Source: Adhaeribacter soli (GTDB taxonomy: Bacteria > Bacteroidota > Bacteroidia > Cytophagales > Hymenobacteraceae). Taken from it: a stretch of 64,000 nucleotides of DNA. Both the position numbers and the translations under genes were made by a program. The DNA is taken from contig NZ_VTWT01000003.1 of assembly GCF_008727925.1 (NCBI RefSeq), positions 248,001-312,000 on the forward strand. The letters are read 5' to 3'. Within the stretch, counting starts at the first letter, position 1. The number at the start of each line of letters is the position of its first letter. A model generated the notes under the pieces. The model was given only the letters and a program-made list of their open reading frames with translations, was not told the DNA's origin and ran no database searches. Positions 43,521 to 51,579 of the stretch are shown piece by piece.

Positions 43521-43669
43521 AATTCATTGCCGTCTGCTTTAGCTGACGGAAAGCAGGATGTTTCATTAGAAGGCTTTAGCCAAACGATTCATTTGCAGAA
43601 AACATTTAGACTAAAGCCATGAATAAAGTTTGCCTGAAGTCCGTCAGCTAAAGCAGACGGCAATGAATT
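43521..43669. repeat. Inverted repeat with perfect 30-bp arms
   Basis: Arms 43521-43550 and 43640-43669 are perfect reverse complements. Within each arm CCGTCTGCTTTAGCTGACGG is nearly palindromic, and a further inner pair GGCTTTAG / CTAAAGCC lies at 43572 and 43611. A foldback/MITE-like structure in the gap after cassette 2; no coding content. Confidence 0.85.
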
Positions 43670-43747
43670 TCTAAGTTAAAGGCAGGCTTTGATGGAAGAA
43701 AAAAAACACGCTCTATCCATTCAATAAAATAAGAAGAACCCAGGGCC

Positions 43748-44746
43748 TTACTCCCGGAAATTTATCTCCGTATTATCCCCGATGTTCAGGCTATGGCTTA
43801 AACCTTTCAGGCTGGAATCGTTACCGATGATGGAATCGTGCATGACCGTATCGTGCAGTTCGCTGTATTCGCCGATAATGGAATCGCGAAGAATGGTATA
43901 GTCGATTACCGTATGCTGACCAATGGCTACGTTCGGGCCGATCACGGAATTGGAAATGCTGCAGTTCTTTCCGATGCTTACCGGCGGAATGATGATGGTA
44001 TTGGGGAATTCGGGATAATGGGAGTTTTGAAATTCCGGGCGGTTCAGCAACACGGCGTTGGTGTGCAACAAGGTTTCTTTGCGGCCGCAATCGTACCAAT
44101 GGTCCACCTCGCAGGTCGTGATTTTTTCGCCGTTCCGGATCAGGTCCATTAACGCATCAGTCAGGTGGTACTCGTTCTGGGTTTTAATGCCTTCCTGCAC
44201 AAGGTACTCCAGGCTTTGGGCCAGCTTTTCCGGGTGCATCAGTTTATACAAGCCTACCAGCGCAAAGTTCGATTTCGGGATGCGCGGCTTTTCAATAACC
44301 TTGGTAATAAAGGAATCTTCGCCTATTTCAGTTACGCCGAAAAGGCTTGGCTGATCCACTTTTTTTACGCACAGCACCGAATGGGGCGAAGCCAGGATCT
44401 TTTCCAGGTCTACGTCCACAATGGCGTCGCCGAGCATGATCATGATGCTGTCTTCGTGGCGGAAATTCTCGCGGGCTACCCATAGGGCATGACCAAGGCC
44501 TTCGCGCGGTTCCTGAATCACGAATTCGGCGTGCAGTTGCGGGTAATTCTTCTTTACGTAGGCTTCAATTTTATTTCCCAGGTACCCGATAATAAAGACA
44601 AAATCCTGGATGCCGGCGTGTAAAAGCTTTTCGATGATGTGGCCCAGAATGGTATTCCCCGCCACCGGAATCAGCGACTTGGGTTGGGTGTGGGTGTGCG
44701 GGCGCAGCTTGGTGCCAATGCCGGCAACCGGAATTACAGCCTTCAT
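43748..44746 (-). CDS. NDP-sugar pyrophosphorylase-type nucleotidyltransferase
   Basis: A 332-residue enzyme of the RmlA-like sugar-1-phosphate nucleotidyltransferase family, which joins a sugar 1-phosphate with an NTP to give NDP-sugar and pyrophosphate. The N-terminal signature is VIPVAGIGTKLRPHTHTQPK at residues 4-23, followed by the metal-binding MLGDAIVDVD, VIEKPRIPKSN and WYDCGRKETLLHTN. The last about 90 residues form a left-handed beta-helix of hexapeptide repeats (ISNSVIGPNVAIGQHTVIDY), as in long bifunctional-looking members. The sugar and nucleotide are not certain: glucose 1-phosphate with dTTP or UTP is most usual. It likely feeds cell-surface polysaccharide synthesis. Single gene on the minus strand. 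Confidence 0.9.
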   Translation of the reverse strand: MKAVIPVAGIGTKLRPHTHTQPKSLIPVAGNTILGHIIEKLLHAGIQDFVFIIGYLGNKIEAYVKKNYPQLHAEFVIQEPREGLGHALWVARENFRHEDSIMIMLGDAIVDVDLEKILASPHSVLCVKKVDQPSLFGVTEIGEDSFITKVIEKPRIPKSNFALVGLYKLMHPEKLAQSLEYLVQEGIKTQNEYHLTDALMDLIRNGEKITTCEVDHWYDCGRKETLLHTNAVLLNRPEFQNSHYPEFPNTIIIPPVSIGKNCSISNSVIGPNVAIGQHTVIDYTILRDSIIGEYSELHDTVMHDSIIGNDSSLKGLSHSLNIGDNTEINFRE

Positions 44747-44861
44747 ACGTGCAGCATTTTAAGGCAAGGTAAGCATTTTAAGCATTCGGTAACCGGAAGC
44801 CGGCAGGTTTTACACATTCTTTACATTGCCTTGAGTTGTAGAAGCTTGTGCGGGTATTGGC

Positions 44862-44890
44862 TTTGCATTTCCGGCCAGAAAGTATACTTG
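44862..44890 (+). promoter_or_regulatory. Candidate Bacteroidota-type promoter
   Basis: TTTG at 44862-44865 and TATACTTG at 44883-44890, spaced 17 bases, resemble the -33 TTTG and -7 TAnnTTTG elements of the Bacteroidota primary sigma factor. It would read toward lemA, 157 bases downstream. One mismatch in the -7 element and a slightly short spacing keep confidence low. Confidence 0.35.
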
Positions 44891-44967
44891 CAAAGCATTG
44901 TTTTGGTTTTGCCGGAAAACTGTAAGCAAATTAATGCGTAGCTATGCGAGGCAGAAACCCGTTGGCC

Positions 44968-44984
44968 GAAACGCTATATTTTTG
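44968..44984 (+). promoter_or_regulatory. GAAACGCTATATTTTTG motif upstream of lemA
   Basis: Contains TATTTTTG (fits TAnnTTTG), located 64 bases before the lemA ATG. The same GAAACGCTAT word occurs in three other intergenic places (25441, 26099, 46306), one of them directly before the second TPM gene, so it may be a recurrent promoter -7 context. Confidence 0.45.
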
Positions 44985-45047
44985 CCTTAAAAACCCCGGG
45001 TTTCTTTATATTGCCGGTTCTTACAATTTACATCACTTACAAACACT

Positions 45048-45626
45048 ATGAAAAAATTATTGCTTTACTTTTTTGGTCTGGTAGTGCTGCTTTCGCAGAC
45101 TTCCTGTGGTTACAACGAAATGGTGGCAAAGGATGAAAATGTGGCTGCTAAATGGGCGCAGGTACAAAACGCTTACCAGCGCCGCGCCGACCTGGTGCCG
45201 AACCTGGTGAATACCGTAAAAGGGGCCGCCAATTTCGAAAAAGAAACCCTGACTCAGGTAATCGAAGCGCGTTCCAAAGCCACCAGCATTCAGTTAAGCC
45301 CCGACCAGCTTACGCCGGAAAATATGCAGAAATTCCAGGAAGCCCAGGGACAGTTAAGCGGCGCCTTGTCGCGGTTAATGGTTACGGTGGAAAGATACCC
45401 GGAACTGAAAGCAAACCAGAACTTCCTGGAATTGCAGGCCCAGCTGGAAGGTACCGAAAACCGCATTTCCGTGGAACGCATGAAATACAACGAAGCCGTA
45501 CAGGACTACAACACCTACGTGCGTTCGTTCCCGCGCAACATCATTGCCGGCTGGTTCGATTTCGAGCGTAAAACCCCATTCGCCGCCGATCCAAACGCCC
45601 AGCGCGCCCCAAGCGTACAATTTTAA
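45048..45626 (+). CDS. lemA: LemA family lipoprotein
   Basis: A 192-residue LemA-type coiled helical protein with an N-terminal lipobox (LLSQTSC), so probably membrane-anchored with a long helical extracytoplasmic part. Family blocks: WAQVQNAYQRRADLVPNLVN, VKGAANFEKETLTQVIEARS, LKANQNFLELQAQLEGTENR and YNTYVRSFPRNIIAGWFDF. LemA function is not known in detail; in many bacteria lemA lies beside a TPM/YgcG gene, exactly as here, where two TPM genes follow on the same strand. A role in envelope assembly or stress is commonly suspected. Confidence 0.93.
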   Translation: MKKLLLYFFGLVVLLSQTSCGYNEMVAKDENVAAKWAQVQNAYQRRADLVPNLVNTVKGAANFEKETLTQVIEARSKATSIQLSPDQLTPENMQKFQEAQGQLSGALSRLMVTVERYPELKANQNFLELQAQLEGTENRISVERMKYNEAVQDYNTYVRSFPRNIIAGWFDFERKTPFAADPNAQRAPSVQF

Positions 45627-45633
45627 ATTGAAT

Positions 45634-45661
45634 GATTAATGATTAATGATTAATGATTAAT
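45634..45661. repeat. Heptamer tandem array (GATTAAT x4)
   Basis: Four identical 7-mers GATTAAT in tandem, starting 7 bases after the lemA stop. A related reverse-complement array lies at 45747-45781 in the same gap. Confidence 0.9.
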
Positions 45662-45746
45662 AACTCTGTCAAAAGAATGTTAACTGCTAGGAACCCTATA
45701 ATCTTTGATCTGAAAAGCCTTGTTGGGATTTCGGTTAAAACGAATT

Positions 45747-45781
45747 ATTAATCATTATTCATTAAACATTAATCATTAGAA
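45747..45781. repeat. Heptamer tandem array (ATTAATC-type x5)
   Basis: Five consecutive 7-mers ATTAATC, ATTATTC, ATTAAAC, ATTAATC, ATTAGAA. ATTAATC is the reverse complement of the GATTAAT unit at 45634, so the transcribed gap could fold into a long AU hairpin. The array ends 7 bases before the TPM start. Confidence 0.88.
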
Positions 45782-45788
45782 GAAAAAC

Positions 45789-46235
45789 ATGCGCGACATC
45801 ATTACCGAAGACCAGGAAAAGGAGATAATTGAAGCCATTGAGCAGGCCGAAGCCAATACGTCCGGCGAGATCCGCGTGCACATCGAGAACAAGTGCCAGA
45901 TAGACCCGCTGGACCGGGCTGTGGAGGTTTTTGCGGCCCTGCACATGCACCAGACCAAATTGCGGAACGGCGTGCTGTTTTACGTAGCCCTGAAAAGCCA
46001 CAAGTTTGCCGTGATCGGCGATGCGGGCATAAACGCGGTGGTGCCTCCTAATTTCTGGGACGATATAAAAACCAACGTGCTGGCGGCTTTCAAGAATGGC
46101 GATTACGGGAAAGGCCTTTCGAAAGGAATTTTAATGGCCGGGGAGCATTTGCGCACTTTCTTCCCCTTCGATGCCCAGACGGATACGAACGAACTGAAGA
46201 ACGATATTTCCTTCGGCAAAGACGAAGACCATTAA
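45789..46235 (+). CDS. Cytoplasmic TPM domain protein
   Basis: A 148-residue protein consisting of little more than one TPM domain (TLP18.3/Psb32/MOLO-1 family): EIIEAIEQAEANTSGEIRVH, LRNGVLFYVALKSHKFAVIG, DAGINAVVPPNFWDDI and YGKGLSKGILMAGEHLRTFF. No signal peptide is present, unlike the next gene, so it is predicted to be cytoplasmic or peripheral. TPM domains are linked to photosystem repair in plants and to YgcG proteins in bacteria; the bacterial role is unknown. Middle gene of the lemA-TPM-TPM cluster. Confidence 0.88.
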   Translation: MRDIITEDQEKEIIEAIEQAEANTSGEIRVHIENKCQIDPLDRAVEVFAALHMHQTKLRNGVLFYVALKSHKFAVIGDAGINAVVPPNFWDDIKTNVLAAFKNGDYGKGLSKGILMAGEHLRTFFPFDAQTDTNELKNDISFGKDEDH

Positions 46236-46324
46236 CCGGTTTGCTGGTTTAAACGCCCGGCTCTGCCTTTTTAATTGCTGCTTTGCCTGCCGGTCTCCGG
46301 CGGCGGAAACGCTATAATTTCTTT

Positions 46325-47107
46325 ATGAAAAAGTACTTTCTTTTAATCTGTTTCAGTTTCCTGACCTTTCTGGCTTTCGCCCAGGAGGCTTCGGATATTC
46401 CGCCGCGCCCCAATCCGCCGCGGCTGGTAAACGACCTGGCCGATATGTTGCGCCCGGAAGAAGAACAGGCCCTGGAACAGAAACTGGTAAACTACAACGA
46501 TACTACTTCTACCCAGATCGCTATTGTAACCATTACTTCTTTGGGGCCTTATGAAATTGCTTCCTATGCTTACCGGATCGGCGAAACCTGGGGCATTGGC
46601 GGCAAAGGTAAGAACAACGGCATTCTGATACTGGTATCGAAAAACGAGCGGAAAGTAAACATTTCTACCGGTTATGGCCTGGAGCACGTAGTGCCCGATG
46701 CCTATGCCAAACGCATCATCGAGCAGATCATTAAACCAGCTTTCCGGCAAAACGATTTTTACGGCGGCCTCAACAGCGCTACCGATCAGCTCATACTCCT
46801 GGCCAGTGGCGAGTACCAGGCCGAACCTAAAAATTACCAGGACGGCGGCGATTCGCCTTTACTTTTCTGGCTCATTATTGGTTTGCTGGCCCTGTTTATT
46901 ATCTCCCGTATTTTCCGGGGCGGTGGTGGCCGGAGGGGCGGCGGCATGCGCACGCTCATGAACCCATACGGTGGCTTTGGTACCTTCGGCGATTTTTCGG
47001 GCGGTCGTGGCCCGTTTGGTGGAGGCGGCTTTGGTGGTGGTGGTGGAGGTTTCGGCGGTTTTGGCGGCGGCAGCTTCGGCGGCGGCGGCGCCAGCGGCGA
47101 CTGGTAA
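46325..47107 (+). CDS. Exported TPM domain protein, YgcG-like, with glycine-rich tail
   Basis: A 260-residue protein. The open frame reaches back to 46283, but the ATG at 46325 begins a normal signal peptide (MKKYFLLICFSFLTFLAFAQ). The TPM domain spans about 35-165 (LVNDLADMLRPEEEQALEQK, KNNGILILVSKNERKVNIST, GYGLEHVVPDAYAKRII). A transmembrane helix at about 180-200 (LLFWLIIGLLALFIISRIF) is followed by a tail made almost entirely of Gly, Phe and Ser (GGFGGGGGGFGGFGGGSFGG). This is the YgcG family plan, with the TPM domain outside the cytoplasmic membrane. LemA and YgcG genes are neighbours in many genomes. Confidence 0.92.
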   Translation: MKKYFLLICFSFLTFLAFAQEASDIPPRPNPPRLVNDLADMLRPEEEQALEQKLVNYNDTTSTQIAIVTITSLGPYEIASYAYRIGETWGIGGKGKNNGILILVSKNERKVNISTGYGLEHVVPDAYAKRIIEQIIKPAFRQNDFYGGLNSATDQLILLASGEYQAEPKNYQDGGDSPLLFWLIIGLLALFIISRIFRGGGGRRGGGMRTLMNPYGGFGTFGDFSGGRGPFGGGGFGGGGGGFGGFGGGSFGGGGASGDW

Positions 47108-47140
47108 CCCTATACCCGTAAGCCTGATCAAGCATTCTTT

Positions 47141-47173
47141 AAAAACACCTGTCAGACCAGCAGGTGTTTTTTT
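47141..47173 (+). terminator. Rho-independent terminator of the lemA/TPM cluster
   Basis: Stem AAAAACACCTG / CAGGTGTTTTT with a 9-base loop and following T run, 33 bases after the TPM stop. The 200 bases up to the cytochrome gene hold no recognised feature. Confidence 0.92.
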
Positions 47174-47372
47174 ATGCCCGGCAGTTATGCCGGAATCCAG
47201 GAATCAGCGGCTTTGGTTTACTTATGCTGAAAAAGCGGAAGAGCTTAAAACTTCTTTGCCCTGCTGTGGTTATCAGTTTATGTTTTTAACCGGTGAGCCT
47301 GGCAATGTAAAGGAACGAACCCTGGAGCAGCTTGCCGGAACTTTCAGCTTGTATTAATGTAAATCTTCGCCT

Positions 47373-48014
47373 ATGAAAAAGCACCATTTTTCAGTTCTTT
47401 TTGCGCTTGGTATAATCTTATTGCTGCTGGCATATTCCTGCTCCGATTCCAAAGGACCAAATAAAGACTACGGCCAAACAAGCGCTACCGAAGAAAATAA
47501 ACCACAATTAGCCGGAGAGGAAGCCACAACCTTAAGTCCGGAAGAGCTCAGAACCAAAGGCGAGCATTTAGTAGCCTCGGTAGGTTGCGACGACTGCCAT
47601 TCTCCCAAGAAGCTGGGCGGCCCCATACCCGAAGTGGACAAAGATTTGCGCCTTTCCGGCCACCCGGCCAATATGAAACTTGCTCCCTATAATCAGGAAG
47701 CCCTGAAAAACGGCTATGTACTGGCTAACCCGCATTTTACCGCCTGGATCGGCCCCTGGGGCATTTCCTACGCCTCTAATTTAACCCCCGACAAAGAAAC
47801 CGGCATCGGGAACTGGCAGGAAGAACAATTTACACGCGCTCTTAAAGAAGGGAAATACCACGGCCTGGAAAATTCCCGCACGCTGCTGCCGCCCATGCCT
47901 TGGCCTAATTATAAGAACTTTACCGACGAAGAACTCCGCGCCATTTTTACCTACCTGAAATCCATAAAGCCGGTTAAGAATGTGGTGCCAGCTTCCGAAC
48001 CAAAGGGGGCTTGA
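47373..48014 (+). CDS. Mono-heme c-type cytochrome lipoprotein
   Basis: A 213-residue lipoprotein (lipobox LLAYSC near residue 23) with one c-type heme site CDDCH (SVGCDDCHSPKKLGG) near residues 72-76 and a probable axial Met in LLPPMPWPNYKNFTDEELRA near the C-terminus, followed by the typical last cytochrome c helix (IFTYLKSIKPVKN). Membrane-anchored, extracytoplasmic electron carrier. The partner enzyme is not encoded nearby, so its chain is unknown. Single-gene unit, followed by a long repeat-rich gap. Confidence 0.92.
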   Translation: MKKHHFSVLFALGIILLLLAYSCSDSKGPNKDYGQTSATEENKPQLAGEEATTLSPEELRTKGEHLVASVGCDDCHSPKKLGGPIPEVDKDLRLSGHPANMKLAPYNQEALKNGYVLANPHFTAWIGPWGISYASNLTPDKETGIGNWQEEQFTRALKEGKYHGLENSRTLLPPMPWPNYKNFTDEELRAIFTYLKSIKPVKNVVPASEPKGA

Positions 48015-48040
48015 GGGTTTGGGGACAGACCTCACCCCAG

Positions 48041-48072
48041 CCCTCTCCTAAAAACAGGAGAGGGAGCTTTTT
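48041..48072. terminator. Palindromic hairpin after the cytochrome gene
   Basis: Stem CCCTCTCCT / AGGAGAGGG around a 6-base loop, followed by AGCTTTTT, 27 bases after the stop. It works as a terminator by form, but the wording CCTCACCCCAGCCCTCTCC is also that of a palindromic repeat class that resembles the foldback element at the right window edge. Confidence 0.65.
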
Positions 48073-48137
48073 GTCTGAATCAGGATTTTCAGGATTATAG
48101 AATTTTCAGGACAATTGTCTGAAATCAGAATTTGCAG

Positions 48138-48199
48138 AATTATGAAATTAGCAGAATTTCCCTTTAAAGCTGATTTTACACATATCGCCAGCGCAGCGT
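48138..48199. repeat. Dispersed intergenic repeat, copy 1
   Basis: About 62 bases (ATTATGAAATTAGCAGAATT to CCAGCGCAGCG) that recur with changes at 63618-63680. Both copies are preceded by TCTGAATCAG-type words and lie in long gene-free gaps. A 72-codon frame across this copy is not considered a gene. Confidence 0.7.
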
Positions 48200-48387
48200 C
48201 GCGCGAGCCTACAATATCTGATTTTACATCTGAAGAGAAGAGTCAGATCGGAGGAATGCTGATCCCAGTTTTTGTGAGAGCGGCCTCCTATTCATACGGT
48301 GCCGGAGGCAGGCCGCTAGGCCAGTTTGAATAGAAGACGCGAACGCAAAAACGAAGCCACCCGGCTTGAGGGAGAAAGCTAATTAGG

Positions 48388-48415
48388 AGTTAAAAGTTAA
48401 AAGTTTAGAGTTGAA
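48388..48415. repeat. Heptamer tandem array (AGTTAAA-type x4)
   Basis: Four 7-mers AGTTAAA, AGTTAAA, AGTTTAG, AGTTGAA in the gene-free gap between the cytochrome gene and polA. Confidence 0.75.
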
Positions 48416-48685
48416 TCTAATAGAAAGCAATATTGTCAGAACAAGATTTTAAAGATTAAAAGGATATTCAGGATTTAATTTCTAAAAAAACTGAAGTCGA
48501 GTTTTGTAATTTTTCCTACACAACTGCCTTAAATTACAGGCTAAACCAATTCCAGAAGTATCTTAATCGCAACAAGCCAACAAGGCTTTTCATTACCAAC
48601 AGGAATGAAAAAGAAAAAGACTCAAAGAATATCCAACTAAAGCTTCAGGTACTTTTTCACCTCAAAACCTACCCTTTCCAGTGCC

Positions 48686-48720
48686 AATTTCTAATTCGTA
48701 ATTTCTAATTTCTAATTAGA
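48686..48720. repeat. Heptamer tandem array (AATTTCT-type x5)
   Basis: Five 7-mers AATTTCT, AATTCGT, AATTTCT, AATTTCT, AATTAGA ending 16 bases before the polA ATG. It therefore lies in the polA leader or promoter region. Confidence 0.85.
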
Positions 48721-48736
48721 AGAATTACCTTTGGAA

Positions 48737-51571
48737 ATGGCACGTAAAAAACTCTTCCTGCTGGATGCCATGGCCCTGATTTACCGGGCCCATTTCGCAT
48801 TCAGCAAAAATCCGCGCATCAATTCCAAGGGCATGAACACGGGCGCCGCGCTCGGTTTTACCAACACCCTGGTAGACGTTCTGAACCGCGAAAAGCCCGA
48901 CCACATTGCCGTAGCCTTCGATGGTCCGGAGAAAACTTTCCGCCACGACAATTTTGTGGAATATAAAGCCAACCGCCAGGCCATGCCTGAAGATATTTCG
49001 GTGGCCATTCCGTACGTAAAAAAACTGGTGGAGGCCTTCAATATTCCCATGCTCATCATGCCCGGTTTCGAAGCTGACGACATCATTGGAACGCTAAGCT
49101 GCAAGGCCGAAAAAGCCGGCTACGACGTGTACATGATGACGCCGGATAAAGATTACTACCAGCTCGTGACCGAACACGTTTTCGTTTACAAACCCGCTTT
49201 CCTGGGCAATGCCATCGATATTATAGACGTGCCCAAGGTGCTGGAAAAATGGGAAATTTCGGATGTAAAACAGGTAATCGATATTCTGGGTTTACAGGGC
49301 GATGCGGTCGATAATATTCCCGGCATTCCTGGTATCGGTGAGAAAACGGCCAAGACCTTAATTCAGAAATATGGCTCCGTAGAAAACCTGATCGCGCACG
49401 CGCACGAGCTCAAAGGCAAGCAGCAGGAAAACGTGATGAAGTACGCCGAGCAAGGCCTGATGTCGAAAGAGCTGGCTACCATTCATTTAGATGTTCCCAT
49501 TCATTTCGACGAAGAAAAGTTTGAATACAATGGCCCGGACGAAGAAAAATTGAAAGCCCTTTTCGATGAACTGGAATTCCGAACGCTTGCGCAACGCATT
49601 TTCGGAAACGCTACGGTTGCCACGCCAAAAGCCCCGAAAGCTGCGCCTCCGACCATGGTCAAGGGCAAAAAATCCGATCAGCAAACTTCGCTTTTCGACG
49701 ACCTCGATGACCTGGCCAATGTACCGGATTCCGGCGAATCCCTGGCAGGTTTCCGCCGCAACATTACCAATTCACCGCACGATTACCATTTAATAAATAC
49801 CCCGGAATTACGCCAAAGCCTGATCCAATATTTAAAACAGCAAACCGAAATTTCCTGGGATACCGAAACCGACAGCATCGATCCGATCACGGCGCTTCTG
49901 GTAGGTATGTCGTTCAGTTATATTCCCGGCGAAGCGTATTACGTAGCCATTCCGGAAGATGAAAGAGAGGCCCAAAAAGTAGTGGAGGAATTCCGGGAAA
50001 TTCTGGAAAGCGAAACAATCTTAAAGATCGGGCAGAACATTAAGTACGACATCCTGGTACTGAAACAGTACGGAATTTCGGTGAAAAAGCCGATCTTCGA
50101 TACCATGATCGCGCACTACCTGCTCGAGCCGGATATGCGTCACAACATGGATCTGCTTTCGGAAACCTACCTGAACTACACCCCTATTTCCATCACCGAA
50201 CTTATCGGCAAGAAAGGCAAAAAGCAGGTAACCATGGCCGATCTTGCGCCAGAAGAAATTTCGGATTATGCCTGTGAAGACGCCGACGTAACCCTAAAGC
50301 TGAAACAATACTTCGAGCCGCTGCTGGTAAAGAATAACCTGAAAAAACTCTTCGACGAAGTGGAAATGCCGCTCATAACGGTATTAGCCGAAGTCGAAAA
50401 AGAGGGCATCGCCATCGATTCCAAAGCCATGGCCGAAAGCTCGAAAGAACTGCAGGGCTACATCGAAGAAATTGAAAAGCGCATTTATGCATTGGCCGGT
50501 CAGGAATTCAACATCGGCTCCCCGAAACAGTTAGGCGAGATCCTGTTCGATAAAATGGGGCTGGGCGGCGCAAAATTGAAGAAAACCAAAACCGGTCAGC
50601 ACGCCACCGGCGAAGAAGTGCTTTCGAAGCTCGCTGCCGAACACGAAATTGCGCAGCTTATTTTAGATTACCGCCAGCTTTCCAAGCTGAAATCCACGTA
50701 CATCGATGCGCTGCCACAACTGGTTTGCAAACGCGATGGCCGGGTGCATACTTCTTTCAACCAGGCCGTGGCGGCCACCGGGCGTTTAAGCTCCACCAAC
50801 CCGAACCTGCAGAACATCCCGATCCGGACCGATAAAGGCAAAGAGATCCGTAAAGCGTTCGTGCCGCGCGACAAAGACCACGTGCTGCTTTCCGCGGATT
50901 ATTCCCAGATCGAGCTCCGCATCATTGCGCATTTCTCCGGCGATGCTACCATGAAAGAAGCCTTCCGCACAGGTATGGACATTCACACCAGTACGGCTGC
51001 CAAAGTGTACCACGTGAAACCTGCGGAAGTAGATTCGGAAATGCGCCGCAAAGCCAAAACCATCAACTTCGGCATCATCTATGGTATTTCCGCTTTCGGT
51101 CTGGCTGAACGCCTGAAGATTTCGCGCCGCGAAGCCGCCGACATCATTGAAGCCTATTTCCAGGAATTCCCTGCCATTAAGGAATACATGGATGAAGTGA
51201 TAAACCAGGCCCGCGAACAGGAATACGTGGAAACCGTTTTAGGCCGCAGAAGATACTTGCGCGACATCAATTCCCGGAACCAGACCGTGCGCGGGTACGC
51301 CGAACGCAACGCCATTAACGCGCCAATTCAGGGAACCGCCGCCGATATTATTAAAATTGCCATGATCAACATCCAGGACTGGCTCGACAAAGAAAAGCTG
51401 CAAACCCGCATGATCCTGCAGGTGCACGACGAATTGGTGTTCGACGTACCGCTGAACGAAGTGGAAATAGTAGCGCCCAAAGTGGAAGAGCTCATGAAAA
51501 ACGCCCTGCCGCTGAGCGTACCTATGGAGATCGGCATCGGTACCGGCTCCAACTGGCTCGAAGCCCATTAA
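48737..51571 (+). CDS. polA: DNA polymerase I
   Basis: A 944-residue DNA polymerase I. The ATG at 48737 is preferred; an in-frame TTG 6 bases earlier is a tracking artefact. The 5'-3' exonuclease domain covers about 1-300 (LFLLDAMALIYRAHFAFSKN, GFEADDIIGTLS, NIPGIPGIGEKTAKTLI), the 3'-5' proofreading domain about 340-540 (ISWDTETDSIDPITALLVGM with the metal-binding Asp-x-Glu intact, and DYACEDADVTL), and the polymerase domain about 560-944 (SADYSQIELRIIAHFSGD, RRKAKTINFGIIYGIS, ILQVHDELVFDVP). All three activities are expected. It fills gaps in repair and removes Okazaki primers. A heptamer array sits just before the start, and a MITE-like repeat begins 8 bases after the stop. Confidence 0.97.
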   Translation: MARKKLFLLDAMALIYRAHFAFSKNPRINSKGMNTGAALGFTNTLVDVLNREKPDHIAVAFDGPEKTFRHDNFVEYKANRQAMPEDISVAIPYVKKLVEAFNIPMLIMPGFEADDIIGTLSCKAEKAGYDVYMMTPDKDYYQLVTEHVFVYKPAFLGNAIDIIDVPKVLEKWEISDVKQVIDILGLQGDAVDNIPGIPGIGEKTAKTLIQKYGSVENLIAHAHELKGKQQENVMKYAEQGLMSKELATIHLDVPIHFDEEKFEYNGPDEEKLKALFDELEFRTLAQRIFGNATVATPKAPKAAPPTMVKGKKSDQQTSLFDDLDDLANVPDSGESLAGFRRNITNSPHDYHLINTPELRQSLIQYLKQQTEISWDTETDSIDPITALLVGMSFSYIPGEAYYVAIPEDEREAQKVVEEFREILESETILKIGQNIKYDILVLKQYGISVKKPIFDTMIAHYLLEPDMRHNMDLLSETYLNYTPISITELIGKKGKKQVTMADLAPEEISDYACEDADVTLKLKQYFEPLLVKNNLKKLFDEVEMPLITVLAEVEKEGIAIDSKAMAESSKELQGYIEEIEKRIYALAGQEFNIGSPKQLGEILFDKMGLGGAKLKKTKTGQHATGEEVLSKLAAEHEIAQLILDYRQLSKLKSTYIDALPQLVCKRDGRVHTSFNQAVAATGRLSSTNPNLQNIPIRTDKGKEIRKAFVPRDKDHVLLSADYSQIELRIIAHFSGDATMKEAFRTGMDIHTSTAAKVYHVKPAEVDSEMRRKAKTINFGIIYGISAFGLAERLKISRREAADIIEAYFQEFPAIKEYMDEVINQAREQEYVETVLGRRRYLRDINSRNQTVRGYAERNAINAPIQGTAADIIKIAMINIQDWLDKEKLQTRMILQVHDELVFDVPLNEVEIVAPKVEELMKNALPLSVPMEIGIGTGSNWLEAH

Positions 51572-51579
51572 AAAAGTAG

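Noticed and set aside
46283-46324. Upstream extension of the exported TPM gene
   Set aside because: The ATG at 46325 begins a standard signal peptide; the extra 14 residues are Arg-rich and would spoil it.
47174-47372. Possible small gene between the TPM terminator and the cytochrome gene
   Set aside because: Open frames here are short continuations of shadow frames from the Gly-rich TPM gene without start signals.
48115-48333. 72-codon plus-strand frame in the cytochrome-polA gap
   Set aside because: It lies across dispersed repeat sequence, has no ribosome binding site, and its residues are not protein-like.
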